Shown one piece after another: positions 50,962-59,510 of a DNA stretch of 64,000 nucleotides (position 1 is the first letter of the stretch; every line of letters begins with the position of its first letter). The position numbers were made by a program, and so were the translations under genes. This DNA comes from an uncultured Lachnospiraceae bacterium (GTDB lineage Bacteria > Bacillota > Clostridia > Lachnospirales > Lachnospiraceae), in NCBI GenBank assembly GCA_947628955.1, contig CANRBX010000007.1, positions 22,653 through 86,652 of the forward strand. The letters are read 5' to 3'. The notes under the pieces were generated by a model that was not told the DNA's origin, made no database searches, and worked only from the letters and a program-made list of their open reading frames with translations.

Positions 50962-51883
50962 GCAGGGCTGTCATCTCCTTCATCACCTGCCGGAAGATCC
51001 CCGGCCCGTCCAGCCCGTTCGCCGCCCGCACCTGCGCGTGCGTCCCGTAGCCCTTCGCAAAACGGTTGCCAAGCCCGATCCGCCGGAAGCGAACATTCAC
51101 GCCTCCCTCGGCCAGCACCTCCGCCGCCGCGCTCCCGAGCCCTCCCGTGACGCTGTGTTCCTCCACGGTAAAGATCACCGGATATTTTTCTGCTGCCCCA
51201 AGCACATACTCCGCGTCAAACGGCGCGATCGTCGGCACATTGACCACCGCCGCGTCCACGCCCTCCCCGGCCAGCAGCTCTGCGGCCGCGAGCACCTCTG
51301 AGACGATCCCGCCCGTCGCAAAAATACAGGCGTCCTTTCCTTCCCTGAGCAGGTACTGCCTGCCGGTCACAAATTCATAATCCCCCGGATAAACCTCCGG
51401 CTCATTGTTCATTCCGATCTTAATGTATACCGGCCCCCGGAGCTCATAAGCCGCTCTTACCGCCTTCTCCGTCTCCCGCGGACAGGAGGGTGAAAAAATC
51501 GTCAGGTTCGGCAGACTGCGGAGCGCCCCCAGATCCTCCGTCGTGTGGTGCGTGACCCCGAGCGTGCTCCAGGAAAGCCCGGCACCCATCCCGACAATCT
51601 TTACGTTCAGATTCTGAAAGCAGACGTCGTCGCGGATAAATTCAAAGCTGCGGTACGCCAGAAACGCCCCTGCCGTATAGACAAACGGAATTTTGCCGCA
51701 CATCGCGAGTCCGGCCGCCGCAGACACCATATTTTCCTCCGCGATCCCAAAGTCCAGCTGCTGATCCGGAAAATACTTACGGAACAGCTCATCGTATTCG
51801 GTGCCGCTGTCTGCAAGCAGGGACAGGACATTCCTGTCCTTCCCGGCAATCTCGCAAAGCGCTCTCATATATGCTTTCTGCAT
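50924..51883 (-). CDS. Transketolase, C-terminal (pyrimidine-binding) subunit
   Basis: A 319-residue subunit. The Glu that activates thiamine diphosphate is in DFGIAEENMVSAAAGLAM. FVYTAGAFLAYRSFEFIRDDV and the C-terminal Rossmann block VEEHSVTGGLGSAAAE are typical of split transketolases. With the preceding gene it makes a complete two-carbon ketol transferase. The last dozen residues (LFRPGRSTCC) come from a dispersed repeat, not from the family, so the C-terminus was altered by that element. It overlaps the N-subunit gene by 19 bases. Its place ahead of fkbH suggests it makes a sugar or hydroxyacyl precursor rather than serving central metabolism. Confidence 0.9.
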   Translation of the reverse strand: MQKAYMRALCEIAGKDRNVLSLLADSGTEYDELFRKYFPDQQLDFGIAEENMVSAAAGLAMCGKIPFVYTAGAFLAYRSFEFIRDDVCFQNLNVKIVGMGAGLSWSTLGVTHHTTEDLGALRSLPNLTIFSPSCPRETEKAVRAAYELRGPVYIKIGMNNEPEVYPGDYEFVTGRQYLLREGKDACIFATGGIVSEVLAAAELLAGEGVDAAVVNVPTIAPFDAEYVLGAAEKYPVIFTVEEHSVTGGLGSAAAEVLAEGGVNVRFRRIGLGNRFAKGYGTHAQVRAANGLDGPGIFRQVMKEMTALRLLFRPGRSTCC

Positions 51884-52713
51884 GCCTCCAGCTCCTCCTG
51901 TGTGATCTCCAGTTCACTCATGAATATCTTCAGTTCCCTGCGGTTCGGCATCCTGAAATGCCAGTTCGGGTTATTCTCCATGACCGAGACGCCTTTGCCC
52001 TTGACCGTGTGCGCGATCACCAGGCGCGGCGTTTCGGGGTCGTTTTCCCGGCTCAGAACCGCACAGATCTCATCCACGTCGTGCCCATCCGCGATCTCGT
52101 CCACCTGCCAGCCGAACGACTGCCATCTGTCCCGCCAGCCGTCAATGCGCATCGTGTCCCCGACAAAGCCCATCTTCTGGATTTTATTGCAGTCAAGAAT
52201 TGCCGTCAGATTGCCGAGCCGGTACCTGTGCGCCGCCATGACGGCCTCCCAGACCGTGCCCTCCTGACATTCTCCGTCCCCGAGTATCACATACGTCCTG
52301 TAGTCCTGCCCGTTCAGCCTGCCGGCGAGCGCGATGCCAAGTCCCATCGGCAGGCCGTGGCCGAGCGACCCTGTAGCCGCCTCAACGCCCGGTATCCCGT
52401 TCAGGCACGGCTCGCCGCCGAGCCGCGTGCCCGGCTTCAGGAACGTATCCAGCTCCTCTTCTTCTATAAATCCCGCCGACGCCAGAAACACATACAGAGC
52501 CAGACCGGCGTGCCCCTTGCTCAGGATCAGGCGGTCGCGGTTCGGATTCCACGGATCCGCAGGATCGATCTTCAGGATTTTTCTCTCATAGAGCGCATAA
52601 AAAAGCTCCGCCGACGAAAACGCCGACGCCAGATGCGCCGTCCCTCCGCCCCACGCGGTCAGGAACATCCTCCTGCGCATCTCTTTTAATCTGGTCAGTT
52701 CATCCGTCCTCAT
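51865..52713 (-). CDS. Transketolase, N-terminal (ThDP-binding) subunit
   Basis: A 282-residue subunit. The thiamine diphosphate motif is GDGECQEGTVWEAVMAAHRYRLGNLTAI split across the fold, with LILSKGHAGLALY and ATGSLGHGLPMGLGIAL as active-site blocks. Split transketolases of this size are common in biosynthetic loci. The start was set at the ATG at 52713 with GGAG 9 bases upstream. The ORF extends further upstream through repeat DNA with no family similarity. Downstream it overlaps its partner by 19 bases. Confidence 0.92.
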   Translation of the reverse strand: MRTDELTRLKEMRRRMFLTAWGGGTAHLASAFSSAELFYALYERKILKIDPADPWNPNRDRLILSKGHAGLALYVFLASAGFIEEEELDTFLKPGTRLGGEPCLNGIPGVEAATGSLGHGLPMGLGIALAGRLNGQDYRTYVILGDGECQEGTVWEAVMAAHRYRLGNLTAILDCNKIQKMGFVGDTMRIDGWRDRWQSFGWQVDEIADGHDVDEICAVLSRENDPETPRLVIAHTVKGKGVSVMENNPNWHFRMPNRRELKIFMSELEITQEELEACRKHI

Positions 52714-52784
52714 GTTCTCTGTCTCCACGCTCTGTCTGCTGCATATTTTTCTGCCGCCCACGTTTGCATCCTGCATGCTGCCGC

Positions 52785-52903
52785 GCCTTCCGCCAGCGCC
52801 CTGCTGCCATGGAATTTCCTGCCTCTGCCGCGCTTTCCCGCCGCACACTGCTGTCACAGGATTTCCTGCAACCGCCCGCATCAGAGGCCGCGTCTCTGCC
52901 GGT
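52785..52903. repeat. Degenerate duplication at the 3' end of the TrmH-type gene
   Basis: Two related blocks, CTGCTGCCATGGAATTTCCTGC and CTGCTGTCACAGGATTTCCTGC, each followed by GC-rich sequence ending CTCTGCCG, fill the gap of 167 bases between the methyltransferase stop (52881) and the transketolase start. The second block runs into the gene end. No gene was seen in the gap. Confidence 0.5.
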
Positions 52904-53846
52904 TCGCCTCGTACATCAGGACCGAGGCGGCCACCGCCGCGTTCAGCGATTCCACCTGTCCGCACATCGGGATCCGGACAAACGTATCTGCGCACGCGGC
53001 CGTCTCTTCTGTCAGGCCGCGGCTCTCATTTCCGATCAGAAAGCCGCTCGCCCCGCAGTATGAAAAATGGTCGTAAAAATCCTTTCCCTTCAGATGCGCC
53101 GCGTACAGCCGTACGCCCTGACGCTTCAGCCAGTCCAGATCCGCCCGCAGATCCTGCGAATAGCAGAACGGCACGCGATACACGGATCCCATCGTTGAGC
53201 GGATGACCTTTGGATTATAAATGTCCACACAGCCGGCGCTCAGCAGGATCCCCGTGGCCCCGGCGCCCTCCGCCGTGCGCAGGATCGTCCCGAGATTGCC
53301 CGGATCCTGCAGATTTTCCAAAACCATGACAAAGGGATACGGCGCGGCCTGAAACCCTGCCCCGGGTCTGTTTCCGGATATTCCGCCCTGCGCTGCGGCT
53401 GCCCCGGATCTGTCCCCGGATGTTCCGCCCTGCGCTGCGACTGCCCCGGATCTGTCCCCGAATCTTCCGGCCCCCGCTGCGGCTGCCCCGGATCTGTCCC
53501 CGGATGTTCCGCCCTGCCGTCCTGCCTCTCTGCCGCCGAGCAGCTCCCGGAGTTCATAATGGTACTGCCGCACAAGGCAGAGTACGCCCTGCGGCGTCTT
53601 TGTATCTGACACACCCGCAAATACGTGGTCAGCCAGCACTATAATATCAGAAGCGCCGTGAAACAGCGCTTCGTTTTTTCTGTAAAACTGTTCTGAGACA
53701 TAGGTCTGCACCAGACGGTCCCGCGGAACTTCGCGGTACATCTTCATGCCTTCCACGACAAAGACATCCCTCTGGCTGCGCTCCCTGGATTTCTTCTGCA
53801 GCGCGAGCAGCTGCTTTACCTGTGTATTAGATGTACTGGTAATCAT
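52881..53846 (-). CDS. TrmH/SpoU family RNA methyltransferase with repeat insertion
   Basis: A 321-residue 2'-O-methyltransferase for tRNA or rRNA. The N-terminal substrate-binding part is followed by the SPOUT core: NLGTILRTAEGAGA (motif 1), FLIGNESRGL (motif 2) and RIPMCGQVESLNAAVAASVL (motif 3), which form the knot that binds SAM. Between the two parts (about residues 110-165) is an array of GDRSGAAAAQGG-type units that family members lack. The gene starts inside the pfkA stop (ATGA overlap) and has no own ribosome site, so translation is coupled to pfkA. Confidence 0.92.
   Translation of the reverse strand: MITSTSNTQVKQLLALQKKSRERSQRDVFVVEGMKMYREVPRDRLVQTYVSEQFYRKNEALFHGASDIIVLADHVFAGVSDTKTPQGVLCLVRQYHYELRELLGGREAGRQGGTSGDRSGAAAAGAGRFGDRSGAVAAQGGTSGDRSGAAAAQGGISGNRPGAGFQAAPYPFVMVLENLQDPGNLGTILRTAEGAGATGILLSAGCVDIYNPKVIRSTMGSVYRVPFCYSQDLRADLDWLKRQGVRLYAAHLKGKDFYDHFSYCGASGFLIGNESRGLTEETAACADTFVRIPMCGQVESLNAAVAASVLMYEANRQRRGL
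53355..53520. repeat. In-frame tandem repeats inside the TrmH-type gene
   Basis: Four units of about 42 bases with GCCCCGGATCTGTCCCCGGA cores encode SGDRSGAAAA-like segments in the hinge between the two domains. The unit length is a multiple of three. Confidence 0.85.
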
Positions 53847-54817
53847 ATGGCCATTGCTCTGGCTACGCGCACCGTGTAATCCGGCAGGTTCTTCTGCATG
53901 GCCAGCGCCTCGTCGATGTCCAGGTCCACATACTGGCCGTTTCGGAACGCCACCACGCGGTTCGATTTCCCTGCGATCAGCAGATCCGCCGCCAGCGCGC
54001 CCATCACGGTCGCATACACGCGGTCGCGGCAGGTCGGGCTTCCGCCGCGCTGCATGTGCCCGAGGATCGTCGCCCGCGTCTCAAGCCCCGTGGCCGCCTC
54101 GATCCTGCGCGCCATGCTCGTCGAATGTCCGATGCCCTCGGCATTGATGATGATATGGTGCTTCTTCCCGCGCTTGCGGTTGTTGATGATATTGTTGATC
54201 AGAACCTGCTCGTCGTAATCGTACAGCTCCGGCAGAAGAATGTCCTCCGCGCCGTTTGCGATGCCGCACCAGAGCGCGATGTAGCCGGCGTTTCTGCCCA
54301 TAACTTCAATAATGCTGCAGCGCTCATGCGAGGTCGAGGTGTCGCGCACCTTGTCGATCGCGTCCATCGCCGTGTTGACCGCCGTATCGAAGCCGATCGT
54401 ATAGTCAGAGCAGGCGATATCCAGGTCGATCGTGCCCGGCACGCCGATCGTGTTCACGCCGCGGGCCGCCAGCTGCTGCGCGCCGCGGAATGAACCGTCG
54501 CCGCCGATCACCACAAGCCCGTCAATCCCGTGCTTCCTGCAGATCTCCGCCGCGCGGTCCTGCACCTCCGGCTTTTTGAACTCCAGGCAGCGCGCTGTGT
54601 ACAGGATCGTACCGCCCTTTGAGATCGTATCGGAAACCGCCCTCGCGTCCAGATCCACAATTTCCTCATTCAAGAGACCCCGGTAGCCCTGATAGATTCC
54701 CTTCACCTTGATTCCCTGCGACAGTGCCTTGCGGACCACCGCCCGGATCGCGGCGTTCATGCCCGGAGCATCTCCGCCGCTCGTCAATACGCCAATTGTA
54801 CTCACCTTATCTGCCAT
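53843..54817 (-). CDS. pfkA: ATP-dependent 6-phosphofructokinase
   Basis: A 324-residue glycolytic enzyme. The N-terminus IGVLTSGGDAPGMNA is canonical, and GGDGSFRGA with Gly after GGD marks an ATP-using type. The catalytic loop reads PGTIDLDI, where nearly all family members have GTIDND; both Asp are kept but Asn is replaced by Leu. ILGHMQRGGSPTCRDR is the substrate-binding end. The start was set at the ATG at 54817, with GGAG 6 bases upstream overlapping an upstream ATG. It follows dnaE and precedes the TrmH-type gene with a 4-base overlap. The pyruvate kinase gene often paired with pfkA is absent. Confidence 0.95.
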   Translation of the reverse strand: MADKVSTIGVLTSGGDAPGMNAAIRAVVRKALSQGIKVKGIYQGYRGLLNEEIVDLDARAVSDTISKGGTILYTARCLEFKKPEVQDRAAEICRKHGIDGLVVIGGDGSFRGAQQLAARGVNTIGVPGTIDLDIACSDYTIGFDTAVNTAMDAIDKVRDTSTSHERCSIIEVMGRNAGYIALWCGIANGAEDILLPELYDYDEQVLINNIINNRKRGKKHHIIINAEGIGHSTSMARRIEAATGLETRATILGHMQRGGSPTCRDRVYATVMGALAADLLIAGKSNRVVAFRNGQYVDLDIDEALAMQKNLPDYTVRVARAMAI

Positions 54818-54850
54818 GTCGTTCTCCATTCCGCCGCCCCGCCGGCAGCT

Positions 54851-54906
54851 CAAATCGTAATGTCGGGGTCATAATTTGCCTTACGGATTATTTCGTGCCC
54901 GCACAG
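54851..54906 (-). repeat. Dispersed element, copy B (between dnaE and pfkA)
   Basis: CAAAT...ATTTG arms around AATGTCGGGGTCAT, then TTACGGATTATTTCGTGC and a GTGC-CC-GCAC mini-hairpin. The order of blocks matches 709-770 downstream of rpoD. It lies about 34 bases before the pfkA start. Confidence 0.55.
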
Positions 54907-54994
54907 GCCGTCTCCGCCCTGTGCACGTACTATGTGCCATTTTAAAACATTCCTCCAAAGAATGCAAGTACAACGGAGCAAAAAACAGGCGCTG

Positions 54995-57900
54995 TCAGCC
55001 TTTCTGCACCACCTTCACATTCTCCTCACCGAACGCCTGCGTCAGCGCGCCGATCGTCGCCTCGTCCGTCTGCACGGTCCAGTTGTCCCCGAGCCTGCGG
55101 ACCGCCCGCTCGCTGCGCACATAGATCACCACGTGGGCCTTTCCCTCCGACTGGCGCAGGATCCCGAACAGTTCCTGCTCCCTGGCCTGGTAATCGTTCA
55201 TGTCCGCGAACTGCACCCACAGCTCCTGCGGGACATCCTCGAACGGCCAGATGCGCTCGCAGATCAGCTTGCTCGGCTTGTCGTCCTCGCAGCTCACGCG
55301 GCCCCGCACAAAGACCCTGCGGTCCTCGGTCAGCAGCTGGTGATTTTTCTCGTAATCGCGCGGGAACACGACCACCTCCACCGTGCCGACCAGATCCTCG
55401 ACCGTCAGAAACGCCATTGTCTTGTTCGTCTTCGTGTACTTGATCGTCCTGCCCGTGATCATTCCCCCGATCACCGCGGTGCTGTTGTCTTTCACCTTTG
55501 AAACGCCGGTGTCCTCATCCAGCTCGAAATCCGAAGTCACGTTCGTGATCCCGCGCCTCCAGACCGCCTCGTATTTTTCGAGCGGATGGCCGCTGATGTA
55601 GATCCCGAGCACCTCCTTCTCATACGCCAGAAGCTGTTCCTTGTCAAATTCCCCGACGTCCGGCAGGCGTACCTGGTATTCCTCTCTCTCGCTCTCCCCC
55701 ATCAGGTCAAACAGCGTCATCTGCCCCGTGATGCTGCTCTTTTTCTCGTGCGCGACGCGCTCCGCGATTCCGCCGTACACCTGCAGGAGCTGTTTGCGCG
55801 TCCCGCCCAGGCTGTCCATCGCGCCCGACTTGATCAGGCTCTCAAAGGTGCGCTTGTTGATGTCCCGGCTGACCACGCGTTCGATAAAATCTGAAATGTT
55901 CCTGTAGCGGCCCCCCGCCCGGCGCTCCTGAAGGATCGTCTCGATGACGGGCCGGCCGATGCTCTTGATGGCCGAGAGCCCGTAGCGGATATTATGGCCG
56001 TCCACCGAGAAATCGCCCTCGCCGACGTTGATGTCCGGCGGCAGGATCCCGATCCCCATCTGGCGGCAGGACAGGATGTACTCCGATACCTTGCCCGGAT
56101 TGTCGATCACGGAGGTCATCAGGGCCGCCATGTATTCCACCGGGTAATAATATTTCAGGTAGGCTGTCTGATAGGAGACCACCGCGTAGGCTGCCGCGTG
56201 GGATTTGTTGAACGCGTACTCCGCAAAATCCGTCATATTGTCAAAGATCACATTCGCCGTGTGCTCGTCGATCCCGTTCGCCGCGCAGCCCGGAACGCCC
56301 TCCTCCGGATTGCCGTACACAAAATTCCGGCGCTCCTTCGCCATCACGGACGCCTTTTTCTTAGACATCGCCCTGCGCACGAGATCGCTGCGGCCCATCG
56401 TGTATCCGCCGAGGTCGCGCACGATCTGCATGACCTGCTCCTGATAGACGATACAGCCGTATGTCGCCTCGAGGATCGGCTGAAGCTGCGGGCACAGATA
56501 CGTGATCTCCTCCGGATGCTCCTTGCCGCGCACATACTGCGGGATAAAGCGCATCGGGCCGGGGCGGTACAGCGAGATCCCGGCGATGATGTCCTCCAGG
56601 CTCTGCGGCTTCAGCTCCTTCATGAAGCTCTTCATCCCCGCGCTCTCAATCTGGAAGATCCCGTCCGTTTTGCCCGTGCCGATCGAATCCAGCACTGCCT
56701 TGTCGTTGTAATCTATCTCATCTATCGCAATCTTTTTTCCGGTATTCTTCTCAATCAAATCCACCGCGTTCTGGATCACGGTCAGCGTGCGCAGCCCGAG
56801 GAAATCCATCTTCAGAAGACCGAGCTCCTCCAGGGCCGTCATCGTGAACTGGGTCGTGATCGTCCCGTCGGCGCCTCTGGAGAGCGGCACGTATTCATCC
56901 GCGTCCTTCTGGCAGATCACCACGCCGGCCGCATGGATCGACGTGTGGCGCGGCAGGCCCTCGAGCCTCTTCGCCATCTCGATCAGCTGGTGCACCTGCG
57001 CGTCCGTCTCATACAGTGTGCGCAGCTCCTGGTTGATCTGCAGGGCCTCGCTGATCGTGACATTCTTCCCCTGCGTCGCCGCCTGCGGGATCATCTTGGC
57101 GATCGAGTCGCACAGGGCGTACGGCATGTCCATGACGCGCCCGACATCACGGATGACGCCGCGCGCCAGCAGCGTACCGAAGGTGACGATCTGCACCACC
57201 CGATCCTTGCCGTATTTCCGGACCACATAATCGATCACCTCCTGCCTGCGCTCGAAGCAGAAATCGATGTCGATATCCGGCATCGACACGCGCTCCGGGT
57301 TCAGGAAGCGCTCGAACAGCAGGCTGTAGCGGATCGGATCCAGCTGTGTGATCCCGAGCGTGTAGGAAACGATGCTCCCTGCCGCCGAGCCGCGCCCCGG
57401 CCCCACGCTGATGCCGTGCTCCCGCGCGTAGCGGATAAAGTCCCAGACGATCAGGAAATAATCGACGTAGCCCATCTTCCGGATCACAGAAAGCTCATAC
57501 TCCAGCCTGGGCCTGTGTTCCTCAGCCCCGGCCCCGTAGCGGCGCTCGAGCCCTTCAAAGCAGAGCTTGTTCAGATATTCCCAGGCGGTGTACGGAGCAG
57601 GCACATCGAACCTCGGCAGCTTCGTCACGCCGAACTCGATCTCCACATGGCACCGCTGCGCGATCCGGTACGTGTTTTCAAGCGCCTCCGGCGCATACGG
57701 GAACAGTTCGGCCATCTGCTCCGGCGACTTGACATAATACTGGCCGCCCTCATAGCGCATGCGGTCCTCGTCAGCCAGCTTCTTTCCGGTCTGGATGCAC
57801 AGCAGGATATCGTGCGCCTCCACGTCGTCCTCATACGTGTAATGCACGTCGTTCGTCGCCACAAGCCGGATCCCCGTCTCACGGCTCATGCGCAGCAGCT

Positions 57901-58465
57901 GCTGGTTCACAAGCTTCTGCTCCGGGATCCCGTGATCCTGCAGCTCCAGAAAATAATTGTCCTCCCCGAAGATGCTGCGATAGCGGAGCGCGATCTCCTT
58001 CGCCTCCTCGTACAGGCCGCGCTGCAGATAGCGCGGAACCTCCCCGGCCAGGCAGGCGCTCAGGGCGATGATCCCCTCGTGGTATTCCTCCAGCACCTGC
58101 ATGTCGACCCTCGGGCGGTAATAGAAGCCTTCCACAAAGCCCTTCGAGACGATCTTGATCAGGTTCGCATAGCCCGTATTGTTTTCCGCCAGCAGAACCA
58201 GGTGATAATAACGGCTCTCTTCATTTCCGGTCTCGCGGTCAAAGCGGGAGTTGGGCGCGACATACACCTCGCAGCCGAGGATCGGATTGATCCCGGCGGC
58301 CCTGGCCTCCTTGTAGAAGTCGATCACACCGTACATCGCGCCGTGATCCGTGATCGCCGCGGAATCCATTCCCAGCTCCTTCACCCGCGCTACATATTCT
58401 TTTATCTTATTCGAGCCGTCCAGCAGGCTGTACTCCGTGTGGACGTGCAGATGCGTAAAGTTCAC
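54995..58465 (-). CDS. dnaE: DNA polymerase III alpha subunit, DnaE type
   Basis: A 1156-residue replicative polymerase. The PHP domain (FTHLHVHTEYSLLDG, TDHGAMYG) leads. The polymerase palm has GPGRGSAAGSIVSY and the catalytic Asp in PDIDIDF. KKKASVMAKER is in the fingers, helix-hairpin-helix blocks follow, and the C-terminal OB domain (GGMITGRTIKYTKTNKTMAFLTVEDL) ends the protein. Firmicutes carry PolC as the main polymerase plus a DnaE; this is the DnaE. The start was placed at a GTG (58465), because GGAG lies 6 bases before it. A TTG eight codons upstream is less likely. Confidence 0.96.
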   Translation of the reverse strand: MNFTHLHVHTEYSLLDGSNKIKEYVARVKELGMDSAAITDHGAMYGVIDFYKEARAAGINPILGCEVYVAPNSRFDRETGNEESRYYHLVLLAENNTGYANLIKIVSKGFVEGFYYRPRVDMQVLEEYHEGIIALSACLAGEVPRYLQRGLYEEAKEIALRYRSIFGEDNYFLELQDHGIPEQKLVNQQLLRMSRETGIRLVATNDVHYTYEDDVEAHDILLCIQTGKKLADEDRMRYEGGQYYVKSPEQMAELFPYAPEALENTYRIAQRCHVEIEFGVTKLPRFDVPAPYTAWEYLNKLCFEGLERRYGAGAEEHRPRLEYELSVIRKMGYVDYFLIVWDFIRYAREHGISVGPGRGSAAGSIVSYTLGITQLDPIRYSLLFERFLNPERVSMPDIDIDFCFERRQEVIDYVVRKYGKDRVVQIVTFGTLLARGVIRDVGRVMDMPYALCDSIAKMIPQAATQGKNVTISEALQINQELRTLYETDAQVHQLIEMAKRLEGLPRHTSIHAAGVVICQKDADEYVPLSRGADGTITTQFTMTALEELGLLKMDFLGLRTLTVIQNAVDLIEKNTGKKIAIDEIDYNDKAVLDSIGTGKTDGIFQIESAGMKSFMKELKPQSLEDIIAGISLYRPGPMRFIPQYVRGKEHPEEITYLCPQLQPILEATYGCIVYQEQVMQIVRDLGGYTMGRSDLVRRAMSKKKASVMAKERRNFVYGNPEEGVPGCAANGIDEHTANVIFDNMTDFAEYAFNKSHAAAYAVVSYQTAYLKYYYPVEYMAALMTSVIDNPGKVSEYILSCRQMGIGILPPDINVGEGDFSVDGHNIRYGLSAIKSIGRPVIETILQERRAGGRYRNISDFIERVVSRDINKRTFESLIKSGAMDSLGGTRKQLLQVYGGIAERVAHEKKSSITGQMTLFDLMGESEREEYQVRLPDVGEFDKEQLLAYEKEVLGIYISGHPLEKYEAVWRRGITNVTSDFELDEDTGVSKVKDNSTAVIGGMITGRTIKYTKTNKTMAFLTVEDLVGTVEVVVFPRDYEKNHQLLTEDRRVFVRGRVSCEDDKPSKLICERIWPFEDVPQELWVQFADMNDYQAREQELFGILRQSEGKAHVVIYVRSERAVRRLGDNWTVQTDEATIGALTQAFGEENVKVVQKG

Positions 58466-58512
58466 GGCCTTCTCCTTTCCTCTGTACAATAATCTATATA
58501 ATCTCTAACAAA

Positions 58513-58521
58513 ATTATATCA
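58513..58521 (-). promoter_or_regulatory. Extended -10 promoter element of dnaE
   Basis: On the minus strand TGATATAAT (58513-58521) fits an extended -10 (TGnTATAAT), with no good -35. It lies about 48 bases before the dnaE start. Confidence 0.5.
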
Positions 58522-58564
58522 TGTTTTCCCGGCAGCGGCAGACATTTTTGTCACATACAAAGAA

Positions 58565-58591
58565 AATCTGCAGGGAAACCTCCTGCAGATT
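58565..58591 (-). terminator. Terminator downstream of the 77-residue gene
   Basis: AATCTGCAGG (58565-58574) and CCTGCAGATT (58582-58591) form a perfect 10-bp stem with a 7-base loop. On the minus strand it is followed by TTCTTTG. Confidence 0.65.
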
Positions 58592-58639
58592 CTCATGGGC
58601 AGGCGCAGACAGGCCGCGCCCGGATTTCAGATTCCATTC

Positions 58640-58873
58640 TCAGTCACACATCATAAAATTGATCAGTCTCTCGACGTCCTCTTTCTCGTATGCGATGATC
58701 TCGAGCTCCGGGATCTCGCCGCTCGAAAAAATATTTGCCAGAGACACATACTGGCTCAGTTTGGACTTCAGATTCAGCCTGTCGCCCTCCCCCGTCACCA
58801 GCTCTACCTTTCCCTTGCAGTCGTCTACTACCTGAAAAAACTTGTCGATATTCGTGATATTCTGTACTTTCAT
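58640..58873 (-). CDS. Small conserved hypothetical protein
   Basis: A 77-residue protein, MKVQNITNIDKFFQVVDDCK to the C-terminal MMCD. It is mixed alpha/beta with no membrane helix. I recall similar short proteins in Lachnospiraceae genomes under uninformative names, but no function is known to me. AAGGAG-like sequence (GAAAGGAG) lies upstream of the ATG. It has its own terminator and lies between ridA and dnaE. Confidence 0.75.
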   Translation of the reverse strand: MKVQNITNIDKFFQVVDDCKGKVELVTGEGDRLNLKSKLSQYVSLANIFSSGEIPELEIIAYEKEDVERLINFMMCD

Positions 58874-58996
58874 GCCTGTTCTGTGTATCTGATCAGATAC
58901 GTTCTCCTTTCTCTTCTATTTTTTCACCCGTAATATACACCGATGTCCCGGAGAATGCAAGCGTCTGTTAAGTTTTCGTCCATCCAGGCAGTTTCC

Positions 58997-59055
58997 TGAA
59001 TCACTTTCTTACGGCCTCAGCAGCAAATGCTTCGGCCCGGTCTAAACAGTAACGT
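58997..59055. repeat. Dispersed 60-bp repeat, copy 3
   Basis: Plus-strand TGAATCACTTTCTTACGG, then ATGCTTCGGCCCGGTC and TAAACAGTAACGTTTCC. It lies just after the ridA stop. On the minus strand it reads AEAFAAEAVRK then stop. Confidence 0.85.
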
Positions 59056-59073
59056 TTCCTTCTTTTTATACTG

Positions 59074-59448
59074 TTATTTTATCGCTATTGCCTCCACCTC
59101 GAGCAGAACGTCCTTCGGAAGTCTGGCAACCTCCACGCAGGAACGCGCCGGATACACGCCGGTGAAGTACTTTGCATAAATCTCGTTGATCTTTCCGAAG
59201 TCGTTCATCTCCTTGATGAACACGGTCGTCTTGACTACCTGCTCAATATCCGTGCCGCACGCCTCCAGGAGCGCTTTCATGTTGGAAAATGCCTGACTGG
59301 CCTGCGCCTCAACGCCCTCCGGGATCTCGCCGGTCGCCGGGTTCACCGGAATCACTCCGGAAGTATACACCATGCCGTTTGCCTCTATAGCCTGTGAATA
59401 CGGCCCGATCGCCGCCGGCGCCTTGTCTGTGCTGATTGCTTTTTTCAT
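59074..59448 (-). CDS. ridA: RidA family enamine/imine deaminase
   Basis: A 124-residue trimeric protein that hydrolyses reactive enamines made by PLP enzymes. The conserved AIGPYSQAI, the GVIPVNPATGEIPEG block and PARSCVEVARLPKDVLLEVEAIA with the active-site Arg (AR in PARS) are all present. The ATG has AGGAGG 8 bases upstream. It follows the CvfB gene by 62 bases, probably in one transcript. A dispersed repeat follows its stop. Confidence 0.95.
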   Translation of the reverse strand: MKKAISTDKAPAAIGPYSQAIEANGMVYTSGVIPVNPATGEIPEGVEAQASQAFSNMKALLEACGTDIEQVVKTTVFIKEMNDFGKINEIYAKYFTGVYPARSCVEVARLPKDVLLEVEAIAIK

Positions 59449-59510
59449 GATCTGAGTCCTCCTTTGTTTTAGATATCCTTCCTTTTATAATACCTCTGAT
59501 CCTCCGGCCT

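Noticed and set aside
58640..58873. Toxin or antitoxin assignment for the 77-residue protein
   Set aside because: No partner gene and no matching motif; it is a single gene with its own terminator, so it was left as hypothetical.
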